The notes beneath the pieces are model-generated. The model made no database searches, had not been told where the DNA came from, and saw only the letters and a program-made list of their open reading frames with translations. A program made the translations under genes and the position numbers. From an archaeon (GTDB lineage Archaea; Hydrothermarchaeota; Hydrothermarchaeia; Hydrothermarchaeales; Hydrothermarchaeaceae), in assembly GCA_018830205.1 (NCBI GenBank), contig JAHJSX010000016.1, positions 1-6,180 on the forward strand: a DNA stretch of 6,180 nt, given 5' to 3'. Positions 1-5,834 of the stretch are shown in pieces (position 1 is the first letter of the stretch; every line of letters starts with the position of its first letter).

Positions 1-909
1 CTCCTCAAGCAATTCCTAAAAGGCATCGGGTGCTACGGCGCGGAGGCGCGTGTTGAGGGATTCTCCGGGTATCTCTGCGAGCTTTTGGTCATAAAGTACG
101 ACTCATTTAAAGGAGTTCTTGAATCTGCAAGAGAGTGGGGGTATGGAAATGTTATATGGGTTGATGGGGCGACAAAAGAAGAAAACATAAAAAAATTTCC
201 AGAACCTCTGGTATTCATCGACCCGGTTGACGAAAACCGGAACGTTGCAAGTGCGCTTTCCCTGACAAAGCTTAGCGAATTTATCTTTGCTTCCCTAAAA
301 TTCCTCCAAGAACCAAAAGATGAATTTTTCTTTCCAAAGAAAAGAACTGTAAGTAGAAAAGATATAATCAAGATATTCGAAAACAGAAAGACGAACGCAA
401 TCGCCATCGTTTTTGATACACCAGACCTTATAGATGATATAGTATATCCTCAGCTTAGAAGGGCGTCTGGCGCAATCAAAAAGCAGCTTGAGCGTGCTGA
501 TTTCAAGATTTTTGGAATCGATTTTTTCATAAAAGAAAAAACATGCATATTTATAGAATTTGAGAGCATCGAGATTCCAAAAATGCGGCTCCATATGGGG
601 CCAAAAGTAAACACAGAACATGAACCAAGATTCCTTTCGAAATACCAGGACTTTGAGGGAAAGCTTTGTGAACCGTTCATAACCGGCGACCGCTGGGCAA
701 TATTTTTGAAACGAATTTATGAAAGTGCATCGGCCTTCCTTGATGATTTCCTGTCACAGCCAAACCTTGAGAAAAACGGCATTCCAAAATATATAGCGCA
801 AAGCATCGCTCTTGGATATGAGATAAAAGAAGGGGAAGATGTCATAATGTATGACTTTTTGGACGGCCTTCTTGGATATTTTGACCCAAAATTCCCATGG
901 GAGGCATAA
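1..909 (+). CDS. cca: CCA-adding enzyme (archaeal class I tRNA nucleotidyltransferase), C-terminal part, 5' end outside window
   Basis: This enzyme adds or repairs the 3'-terminal CCA of tRNAs from CTP and ATP without a nucleic acid template, in the cytoplasm. The frame is open from base 1 and gives 302 residues before TAA at 907-909. Family enzymes are about 440 residues, so roughly 140 residues are missing, including the catalytic carboxylates of the nucleotidyltransferase head. The fragment opens inside the central domain with LLKQFLKGIGCYGAEARVEG then FSGYLCELL, a signature block of archaeal CCA enzymes. It continues with IDPVDENRNVASALS (fragment residues 73-87), FFFPK (109-113), YPQLRRAS and the HMGPKV segment of the body/tail domains that hold the tRNA acceptor stem. 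A TTG at 85 would give an apparent shorter start, but homology runs through it, so it is not the real start. DUF362 follows after 33 bases on the same strand. The family call is from remembered motifs; no alignment was run. Confidence 0.93.
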   Translation, partial: LLKQFLKGIGCYGAEARVEGFSGYLCELLVIKYDSFKGVLESAREWGYGNVIWVDGATKEENIKKFPEPLVFIDPVDENRNVASALSLTKLSEFIFASLKFLQEPKDEFFFPKKRTVSRKDIIKIFENRKTNAIAIVFDTPDLIDDIVYPQLRRASGAIKKQLERADFKIFGIDFFIKEKTCIFIEFESIEIPKMRLHMGPKVNTEHEPRFLSKYQDFEGKLCEPFITGDRWAIFLKRIYESASAFLDDFLSQPNLEKNGIPKYIAQSIALGYEIKEGEDVIMYDFLDGLLGYFDPKFPWEA

Positions 910-911
910 CT

Positions 912-920
912 CTTAAATAT
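912..920 (+). promoter_or_regulatory. Possible TATA box for the DUF362 gene
   Basis: CTTAAATAT lies in the 33-base gap after cca. Its centre is about 27 bases before the ATG at 943, the spacing expected of an archaeal TATA box driving a leaderless transcript. No Shine-Dalgarno-like sequence precedes that ATG, which agrees with this reading. Co-transcription from cca is equally possible because no T-run terminator separates the genes. Confidence 0.35.
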
Positions 921-942
921 TGATGTGCGACAAGTCGATTCG

Positions 943-1740
943 ATGGTAAAGGTTTGTATTCAAAAGTCAGAGCAGCCTGACGTTCGGCGTGCACTGGACC
1001 AAATTGATTTTGTTCCAGATGAATGTGAACTCGTTGTTATCAAGGCAGACCTTTGTTCGACCTCTTCTTTTACAGGCGAGGCAACGGATCTGGGCTTAAT
1101 CGAGCAGGTGCTAAAAATTTACGAAGGCATTGCGAAGTGCGCAGTTGTGGGGGTGGACAATTCCGGACGAAAGGCAGCGGACTGTTTTGAAAGAACCGGC
1201 GTAAGCGAACTCGCCGAGAGATATTACGCAGACACCGTAGACCTTGGAAAGGATGTCAAAATACCAATAGCAGATGAGGAGTCTGTTTTAAAGAACTTCA
1301 AAATGCCAAGAACCATTCTAAAAGCTGATGTATTCATCAATATGCCCAAAATGAAGACCGATGAGAATACGACCGTGAGCCTGGGCCTCATGAACATCTT
1401 CGATATTATTCCAGGAAAACGTGAGATTTACCGTCCAAAGATTGCAGAATCGATATGCGATTTCCTGTCTATCAGAAACCCTGACCTGAACATCATGGAC
1501 GCCGTAATCGCCATAGAAGGAAGCGAGGGGAGGAGACGCAAAAAGCAGATGGACCTGATACTTGCGAGCAGGGACATTGTAGCAATGGACACAATAGCCT
1601 GCAGAATCATGGGCATAAACCCCGTAAATGTCGAGCATGTGTTCCGGGCCGGCTACTCGGGCCTTGGCGAATACACTGAAAAGAACATCAAAATAGTAGG
1701 GCGCCCCATTGATGCGGTCCGAGACAAGTTCGAGTATTAA
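943..1740 (+). CDS. DUF362 family protein, without a ferredoxin domain
   Basis: This 265-residue protein belongs to the DUF362 family, whose biochemical role is not settled. Many relatives carry a 2x[4Fe-4S] ferredoxin domain. Supporting motifs, numbered from ATG 943: VVIKADLC (about 32-39, at the position of the family's K-P-N-L segment), GVDNSGRKA (70-78), INMPKMKT (132-139, the N-x-P-K-x-K-T block) followed by VSLGLMNIFDIIPGK, then NIMDAVIAIEGSEG (183-196) and LILASRDIVAMDTIACRIMG (205-224). The cysteines are scattered, with no CxxCxxC cluster, so this copy is the bare domain. A GTG at 925 would add six residues, but ATG 943 is preferred because MVKVCIQ starts the first predicted beta strand and the TATA-like box fits it. 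The stop overlaps the stop of the convergent deacetylase gene by four bases. The family is fairly sure; the substrate is unknown. Confidence 0.85.
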   Translation: MVKVCIQKSEQPDVRRALDQIDFVPDECELVVIKADLCSTSSFTGEATDLGLIEQVLKIYEGIAKCAVVGVDNSGRKAADCFERTGVSELAERYYADTVDLGKDVKIPIADEESVLKNFKMPRTILKADVFINMPKMKTDENTTVSLGLMNIFDIIPGKREIYRPKIAESICDFLSIRNPDLNIMDAVIAIEGSEGRRRKKQMDLILASRDIVAMDTIACRIMGINPVNVEHVFRAGYSGLGEYTEKNIKIVGRPIDAVRDKFEY

Positions 1741-2747
1741 ACGCTCCAATATTCTGAAATGATTTTTTTTGCTGCATTTAATTTTGAATCAGTGTATCTC
1801 GTAACTGCCGCCTCCTCAACCCTGGACTTTTCAAAGTCCATCTCGATATCATAGAACGGGGCAATTGTGGCGTGCACTGAACCGGCAAGGGCATCGAGGC
1901 TGTATCCTCCCTCAAGAGTAAATGCTACGCCTACTTTTGACTTTTTAAGTGCCTTTGAGATTTCATAGTAGCATTTTGGTGAGAGCTGCATCCCTCCAAG
2001 CGGGTCGGCGTAGTGGCCATCGTAGCCTGCTGAGACGAAAACCATATCAGGGTCAAATTCCTTTAGCACAGGAATGGCAATCTCATTTATTGCCCGAAGA
2101 TAGCTCTCATCAGATATCCCGGGAGGAAGTGGTACATTTATGTTATATCCTTTGCCTTTTCCTTCTCCAATATCTCCAATCGCTCCTGTGCCTGGATAAA
2201 GCGGATGCTGGTGAAGCGAAAAGAAAAGCACATTATCGTTGTTGTAGAATATTTTTTCTGTGCCATTTCCATGGTGGGCATCAAAATCGAGTATAAAAAT
2301 GCGCTTGTACTGGTACGCATCCATGGCGTATTTCGCGCCTACTGCCACATTATTGAAAAGACAAAAGCCCATGGCCCTCCTGGGCTCTGCATGATGGCCG
2401 GGGGGGCGCACCATGGCAAAGCTAAAATTGCGCCCTTCTTTATGAAAGTCAGCGCATGACATGGCCCCTCCAGCCGAAAGCATTGCAATTTCAAAACTCC
2501 CCTGTGAGAGATATGTATCTGCGTCGATTAAGCCGCCCTTCTGGCTTGCGCTTTTTATAAACTCCAGATGCAGGGGTGTGTGAACCCTTAATATATCCTC
2601 ATCGCTCGCCTTCTTGGGCACCGACATCGGCACCCTTTCGAAAACGTCCTCCCTTGTCAGCAGGTTCATTATTGCCCGAAGGCGGTTCTTGTTTTCGGGG
2701 TGATATTCTCTATTGTGCTTGAGATATTCCTCCGAATAAACTATCAT
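1737..2747 (-). CDS. Histone deacetylase / AcuC / acetylpolyamine amidohydrolase family protein
   Basis: A 336-residue zinc-dependent deacetylase-fold enzyme, expected to hydrolyse N-acetyl groups from lysines, polyamines or another acetylated amine in the cytoplasm. All active-site elements are present: the RPPGHHAE His pair (H118, H119), DFDAHHGNGT with zinc ligands D156 and H158, SAGYDGHYADPLGG with the third ligand D248, and LEGGYS with catalytic Y282. The GFCLFNN substrate-tunnel segment follows the His pair. The length suits class II-like prokaryotic members. The frame is open up to 2834, but ATG 2747 is chosen because MIVYSEEYLKHNREYHPENK matches the family N-terminus and because it overlaps the glycosyltransferase stop as ATGA, suggesting translational coupling. 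No Shine-Dalgarno is seen. The stop is shared, over four bases, with convergent DUF362. The true substrate cannot be read from sequence; the acuC name is not applied because no acetyl-CoA synthetase gene is nearby. Confidence 0.92.
   Translation of the reverse strand: MIVYSEEYLKHNREYHPENKNRLRAIMNLLTREDVFERVPMSVPKKASDEDILRVHTPLHLEFIKSASQKGGLIDADTYLSQGSFEIAMLSAGGAMSCADFHKEGRNFSFAMVRPPGHHAEPRRAMGFCLFNNVAVGAKYAMDAYQYKRIFILDFDAHHGNGTEKIFYNNDNVLFFSLHQHPLYPGTGAIGDIGEGKGKGYNINVPLPPGISDESYLRAINEIAIPVLKEFDPDMVFVSAGYDGHYADPLGGMQLSPKCYYEISKALKKSKVGVAFTLEGGYSLDALAGSVHATIAPFYDIEMDFEKSRVEEAAVTRYTDSKLNAAKKIISEYWSV
1763..1770 (+). terminator. Oligo-T tract, possible archaeal terminator for cca/DUF362
   Basis: Eight consecutive T residues lie 23 bases after the DUF362 stop codon on its sense strand. 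Archaeal RNA polymerase can terminate at such U-tracts without a hairpin. The tract lies inside the opposing deacetylase gene, where it encodes a Lys-Lys pair near that protein's C-terminus, so coding constraint alone could also explain it. Confidence 0.4.
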
Positions 2748-3397
2748 CTTAATATGAATCTTAATATGTGGTATATGACGTTTGCTGTGTCCTTTGCAGG
2801 ATTTATGTGAGACTTCTCGCCCCCATAGATGCATGATATGGGGGTTTCGGTGATTTTAAAGCCTTTTTTTGCGGCCTCAAGAATCATTATATGCTCGACT
2901 GCATACCTGTCGGCAGGGAGTTCCAGCTGTTCTAATGCTTCTCTTTTTATGGCACGAAACCCAGACTGCGAGTCTGTGACTTTCTGTCCCGCTAAAACGC
3001 TAAGCAGCGTTGACGCAATCTTGTTCGAGATCCTGTTTGAAAGCGGCATGCAATTTGAATCCCCCAGGAACCTGCTGCCTATGCACAAATCTGCGCCATC
3101 CTCGATGCATTTAAGGAGCGCGGGTATCTCCTCTGGAAGATGCTGGAGGTCCCCGTCCAGTATTACCACGACATCGCAGTCCCCAATGAGCTCAAATCCG
3201 GTTTTCAGGGCCTGTGCCTTCCCTTTGTTCTTTTCGTGCCTTACGACCGTCTCGCATGCCTTTTTGGCCTCTTCAAACGTATTGTCGGTGGAGCAGTCAT
3301 CGACCACGATGACCCGGTCAACGAACTTCTTTGTTCGCTTGGCTACCTCACCTATGGTCTTTTCCTCACAGTAGGCAGGGATTACAGCCACATTCAT
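2744..3397 (-). CDS. GT2 family glycosyltransferase, dolichol-phosphate mannose synthase-like, soluble
   Basis: A 217-residue GT-A-fold glycosyltransferase, probably transferring a sugar from a nucleotide donor to a polyprenyl (dolichyl) phosphate at the cytoplasmic membrane face, for glycoprotein or surface glycan assembly. Motifs: VAVIPAYCEEKTI at the N-terminus, VIVVDDCSTDNT (D33, D34) in the nucleotide-binding part, ILDGDLQHLPEEIP with the metal-binding DGD (81-83), GSRFLGD (107-113), and DSQSGFRAIKREAL (142-155), typical of the DPM1-like branch. No transmembrane segment follows, so it is the short catalytic form without the C-terminal membrane domain some archaeal relatives have. The start ATG 3397 directly precedes the first strand. 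GGAGTGA at 3411-3417 resembles a Shine-Dalgarno but lies 13 bases away. The gene lies 44 bases after the permease and overlaps the deacetylase by four bases. Donor and acceptor sugars are unknown. Confidence 0.9.
   Translation of the reverse strand: MNVAVIPAYCEEKTIGEVAKRTKKFVDRVIVVDDCSTDNTFEEAKKACETVVRHEKNKGKAQALKTGFELIGDCDVVVILDGDLQHLPEEIPALLKCIEDGADLCIGSRFLGDSNCMPLSNRISNKIASTLLSVLAGQKVTDSQSGFRAIKREALEQLELPADRYAVEHIMILEAAKKGFKITETPISCIYGGEKSHINPAKDTANVIYHILRFILR
2746..2769. repeat. 12-base tandem duplication at the glycosyltransferase/deacetylase junction
   Basis: ATCTTAATATGA is followed immediately by ATCTTAATATGT on the plus strand, so two 12-base units match at 11 of 12 positions. On the minus strand it encodes the repeated ILRF/ILR end of the glycosyltransferase and ends in the ATG of the deacetylase. 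Being in frame and at the very C-terminus, it would be harmless to the upstream protein. The AT-rich unit sits where a ribosome-binding or promoter element for the deacetylase would be expected. Confidence 0.6.
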
Positions 3398-3420
3398 GTG
3401 ACAACACTGCTCACTCCCAT

Positions 3421-3430
3421 CTTAAAAATT
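3421..3430 (-). promoter_or_regulatory. AT-rich element before the glycosyltransferase (TATA box or T-rich terminator)
   Basis: On the minus strand this reads AATTTTTAAG, centred about 29 bases before the glycosyltransferase ATG, which fits a TATA box for a leaderless transcript. The surrounding gap (3398-3441) is T-rich just after the permease stop, so the same bases could instead weaken read-through from the permease. Either way the permease and the glycosyltransferase-deacetylase pair may be separate units. Confidence 0.25.
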
Positions 3431-3441
3431 TCTAAACAAAA

Positions 3442-4641
3442 TCAAAGAAAATACAAAATCGTTGGGACCACGAGCACGGCCATGCAGTGCGACCTCTTAA
3501 CGCCTGTAATTGCCGCCGCAAGGCCTATGGCCGTTGCGGTGGCAGCTATTAGAATGCCTCTTGGGCCAGTCATTACTAGAATAAAAGTAAACAAAAAGTA
3601 CAGCACGTATTTTGAGAACTTGGGATAGTCAAGACTTGCAAGCCGGTTTACCGACACCCGAGCGAGTTTGAGAGTTATGCCTGTTGCAAGCGGAGCCGTT
3701 ATGAGGACTACTGCAACGATTGCCAGGAAATCATGGATTGTGAATTCCTTTAATATCTTCTCGACTGCTATGGAGGCCCCGCTTCGTGGATTGCTAATCA
3801 AATATAGAGCAAATATCGAATAGATGGCATCACTTGTGTTAACCCCTCCAATCGCCACCAGAAACTCACGCTCACTCTTGTCCTTGAACGCGTTTTGTAC
3901 TATCAGTGCAGATTGCGAGGAGCCTACACCTGGAAGAAGGCCTGTTAGCGCACCTGCAACTGAGCCTGCTACAATGCTGGATTTGTAATTTGATTCGTCA
4001 AAGTCAAGGGTCTGTGGAGGAACAATGGTTTCCTGCCTCAATGATGCAAGGAGTGTGGAAATCCCAAAAAGGCCAGTGAGCGTCGGGAAGAGCGAATATT
4101 TTGGGGGAAGGATGTTTCCACCAAGCACCAGAACTCCCAGGACCCCTGAAAATCCCATTATCGCAAGCGAGTAAAACATTTTCTCTTTTGTCCCTTCAGT
4201 ATACACCATATATGCAAGCACCGAAATCAAAAGGTACGGCATAACTGTCTTTGCCGCACCATATAGTATCGGAAGTATCACCATGCCAGCAGGAAGGGTA
4301 ATGCAGCTTACGATTATCGCGCCAAAACCGCCAATGACAGTAAGCCTTATTGCCTCATAGCCTCTGCCCTCCATGAGCATCTTGTGTCCTGGAAGCGTTG
4401 CCAGGACGCTGTCCTCCATAGGCGCCCCAATTAGAATTGAAGGGATGTAATCAACAAACGTGTGCACAACACTCATCGCCACAATCAGCGCCACCACCCC
4501 AAAGGGCGAGAAGTGCTGCATAAGTACAGGCAAGAGAGACAGTATTACAATGACGACCGTGTTGACATGTATGCCGGGCACCATCCCAGTGAACGTCCCT
4601 AAAAGGACACCTGCAAGAATAAGCAGAAGAACCTCCATCAT
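3442..4641 (-). CDS. TctA-like (archaeal DUF112/COG1784) integral membrane permease
   Basis: A 399-residue polytopic membrane protein of the tripartite tricarboxylate transporter large-subunit (TctA) superfamily, archaeal branch. About ten hydrophobic segments span the sequence. The two family hallmark loops are present as an internal pseudo-repeat: GTFTGMVPGIHVNT (residues 15-28) and GALTGLLPGVGSSQSA (230-245). Other family segments are YIPSILIGAPMEDSVLATLPGHKM (read as blocks at 65-77 and 78-88) and LTGLFGISTLL (188-198). The archaeal branch is shorter than the roughly 500-residue bacterial TctA. The partners TctB (small membrane subunit) and TctC (binding protein) are absent within this window, so it may work alone, and citrate should not be assumed as the substrate. 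Two adjacent ATG codons (4641 and 4638) could start it; both fit. It is divergent from the UPF0216/DUF61 gene and leads the glycosyltransferase-deacetylase pair. Confidence 0.87.
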   Translation of the reverse strand: MMEVLLLILAGVLLGTFTGMVPGIHVNTVVIVILSLLPVLMQHFSPFGVVALIVAMSVVHTFVDYIPSILIGAPMEDSVLATLPGHKMLMEGRGYEAIRLTVIGGFGAIIVSCITLPAGMVILPILYGAAKTVMPYLLISVLAYMVYTEGTKEKMFYSLAIMGFSGVLGVLVLGGNILPPKYSLFPTLTGLFGISTLLASLRQETIVPPQTLDFDESNYKSSIVAGSVAGALTGLLPGVGSSQSALIVQNAFKDKSEREFLVAIGGVNTSDAIYSIFALYLISNPRSGASIAVEKILKEFTIHDFLAIVAVVLITAPLATGITLKLARVSVNRLASLDYPKFSKYVLYFLFTFILVMTGPRGILIAATATAIGLAAAITGVKRSHCMAVLVVPTILYFL

Positions 4642-4689
4642 ATTGAAACATTTTTATTTTGACATTTGTTAATAAATTGATGGGTTAAT
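4642..4689. promoter_or_regulatory. Divergent AT-rich promoter region between the TctA-like and DUF61 genes
   Basis: Only 48 bases separate two divergent start codons. For the minus-strand permease, TTTATTAA (4670-4677 on that strand) is centred about 32 bases before ATG 4641. For the plus-strand DUF61 gene, TTTTTATTTT (4651-4660) is centred about 34 bases before ATG 4690. Each would give a leader of only a few bases, so the two preinitiation complexes would be nearly back to back and probably interfere. Neither gene has a clear Shine-Dalgarno. The assignment rests on spacing and composition only. Confidence 0.45.
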
Positions 4690-5106
4690 ATGGCAGATCC
4701 AAGTTTTCGGATTCTTTCAAAGCAGGTCCAGGCCCTCAACAGGCACCTTGCAAAGAGCAGGGGCGACCTTAAGAGTCTGCTAGAGGCAGAGGAGCCCAAG
4801 ATTGAGCTTCGTGATGGGGGTGAGCATGCTTTTAAGAAAGAGGAGCTTAAAAAGCTCGCAGAGCTCCTGCCAAAGCATCTCCACAAAAGGCTCAGGCTGC
4901 CCATATACATTGAACTTAGTTCCGACAAGTACGGGAGCGGCACTGGCAGGATTACAGGGGAGCTTGAGTGCAGGGTGGCAAGGGCAGTGCTTGAAAGAGA
5001 AGGTGATGGAGATGAGTTCTTTATCTACATGCCAGAAATCAAAATGTTGCGAAAAAGGCTTCCGACGACGACCGATTATATGTTTACTATCGCAATTGAC
5101 GAGTGA
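4690..5106 (+). CDS. UPF0216 / DUF61 family protein
   Basis: A 138-residue protein of the UPF0216 (DUF61) family, known essentially from archaea and without an assigned function. Family features visible: an N-terminal helical region (MADPSFRILSKQVQALNRHL), an ELRDGGEHAFKKEELKKLA block (residues 39-57) followed by LLPKHLHKRLRLPIYIEL, and a C-terminal IYMPEIKMLRKRLPTTTDYM segment in which PE, LR and LPTTT are the recognisable conserved positions. It has no signal peptide or membrane segment, so it is cytosolic, and it is rich in Lys, Arg and Glu. The ATG at 4690 gives the usual family length and directly follows an AT-rich promoter region. It converges on the OB-fold gene with three bases between stop codons, so termination must occur inside the neighbour or at the weak T4 tract at 5116-5119. 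The family call is firm; the role is unknown. Confidence 0.9.
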   Translation: MADPSFRILSKQVQALNRHLAKSRGDLKSLLEAEEPKIELRDGGEHAFKKEELKKLAELLPKHLHKRLRLPIYIELSSDKYGSGTGRITGELECRVARAVLEREGDGDEFFIYMPEIKMLRKRLPTTTDYMFTIAIDE

Positions 5107-5109
5107 GCT

Positions 5110-5493
5110 TCAGCATTTTACATCGCCTGTGCTTTGCGATATTATCTCAAGGTTCTCTTTGTATTCCTCTACCGCTCCCGCAACCTCAACGCGTGAGCCA
5201 ATGCCGGTAATGCATTCGGTTGTTTGTGTGTCAAGCTTCTCTGCAACATTTTTGAATATGGCAACAGATATCTCTCCAGTTCCATCGCTTACTTCAAGGA
5301 ATATATGACCATCATCGTGGAGTCTCACGGACATGACCTCACCACTTACCGCAACTTTGGTGCCTACGTCATCATAGCTAAGCCCTGATATCGCCACAAC
5401 AGGCACGGTCGAATAATGTGAAACCAAAAATAAAAGTACGAGCCCGAATACAGCCACCCCAAACGATACTTTCAAAAGGCCAGAATCATCCAT
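5110..5493 (-). CDS. Membrane-anchored OB-fold (tRNA_anti-like) protein
   Basis: A 127-residue protein with one N-terminal hydrophobic segment (about residues 7-25, LKVSFGVAVFGLVLLFLVS) and then a single OB-fold-like domain (about 44-122). The domain shows the VGTKVAVSGEVMSVR first strand, FLEVSDGTGEISVAIF as strands 2-3 with the typical DGTG turn, and GSRVEVAGAVEEYKENLEII as strands 4-5. This pattern is the OB-fold nucleic-acid-binding family (PF01336-like). With Lys8 before the segment and no strong positive cluster after it, the OB domain is probably outside the membrane, so binding of nucleic acid is not certain. The frame stays open up to ATG 5601, but ATG 5493 is chosen: the extra 36 residues would overlap the small upstream ORF and would place residues of no recognisable pattern ahead of the anchor. 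CTATTAA on the minus strand near 5519-5525 may be its TATA box. Function unknown. Confidence 0.75.
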   Translation of the reverse strand: MDDSGLLKVSFGVAVFGLVLLFLVSHYSTVPVVAISGLSYDDVGTKVAVSGEVMSVRLHDDGHIFLEVSDGTGEISVAIFKNVAEKLDTQTTECITGIGSRVEVAGAVEEYKENLEIISQSTGDVKC

Positions 5494-5533
5494 CTTGGGA
5501 ATAGTTTGGCATCTGGCAGTTAATAGATTTTGC

Positions 5534-5707
5534 TCAGGCAAAAATGCACTTTCCCGATGCAAATAGATGGTATTTGGCCCCGATGATGTCTGCCTTCTCA
5601 AAGGTGTTCACTAGTCTGTCGCACTTTCTTGACATGTCTTTCTGGCAGCGCCTTCTGGCCTTTACAGAACAGAGATCGCATACAGAATAGCCTATCCCAC
5701 GTCTCAT
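5534..5707 (-). CDS. Small cysteine-rich protein (57 aa), possibly zinc-binding
   Basis: ATG at 5707 to TGA at 5534 encodes 57 residues beginning MRRGIGYSVCDLCSVKARRR. Cysteines fall at 10, 13, 21, 29 and 54. C10-x2-C13 then C21 and C29, each after seven intervening residues, could form one four-cysteine metal site surrounded by Arg and Lys; this is inference from spacing. The rest (RLVNTFEKADIIGAKYHLF) looks like ordinary protein with codons like its neighbours, not a chance frame. A strong TATA-like element (TATATAAAG on the minus strand) lies about 50 bases upstream. The gene ends 40 bases before the OB-fold gene on the same strand, so the two may be co-transcribed. I do not recognise the family. 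It is below common gene-caller cut-offs and could be missed. Confidence 0.55.
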   Translation of the reverse strand: MRRGIGYSVCDLCSVKARRRCQKDMSRKCDRLVNTFEKADIIGAKYHLFASGKCIFA

Positions 5708-5751
5708 TGACTTATCTTTGTCTTTAAAACTATATCTCGGCTTTGGAAATA

Positions 5752-5761
5752 CTTTATATAC
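5752..5761 (-). promoter_or_regulatory. TATA box for the small cysteine-rich ORF
   Basis: TATATAAAGT on the minus strand is close to the archaeal TATA consensus. Its centre is about 50 bases before ATG 5707, so transcription would start near 5731 with a leader of roughly 24 bases. The plus strand here reads TTTATATACAGATATATA (5753-5770), an almost palindromic AT block that could also act in the rightward direction. Confidence 0.5.
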
Positions 5762-5834
5762 AGATATATACTCTATTGTTAATTTGTGTGTTGTCAGCCT
5801 TGGTCCCTAAATTGTTAAGTTGGGAGATGTCAAA

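Noticed and set aside
85..909. Complete 274-residue gene starting at TTG 85
   Set aside because: The CCA-enzyme homology (LLKQFLKGIGCYGAEARVEG and on) continues without interruption from base 1 through this TTG, so the gene simply starts before the window.
1318..1749. 143-residue minus-strand frame opposite DUF362
   Set aside because: It lies wholly over the well-supported DUF362 gene, has no recognisable motif, and looks like a codon-composition shadow.
2829..3374. 181-residue plus-strand frame opposite the glycosyltransferase
   Set aside because: It is Ser/Cys-rich with no domain pattern, and is antisense to a GT2 gene with clear catalytic motifs.
4802..5308. 168-residue plus-strand frame across DUF61 and the OB-fold gene
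   Set aside because: It overlaps two recognised families in other frames, and its composition (Ser-rich, no motif) is that of a shadow frame.
5494..5601. 36-residue N-terminal extension of the OB-fold protein to ATG 5601
   Set aside because: It would overlap the small cysteine-rich ORF, has no helical or strand pattern, and leaves the membrane anchor far from the N-terminus; ATG 5493 also has a TATA-like box at suitable spacing.
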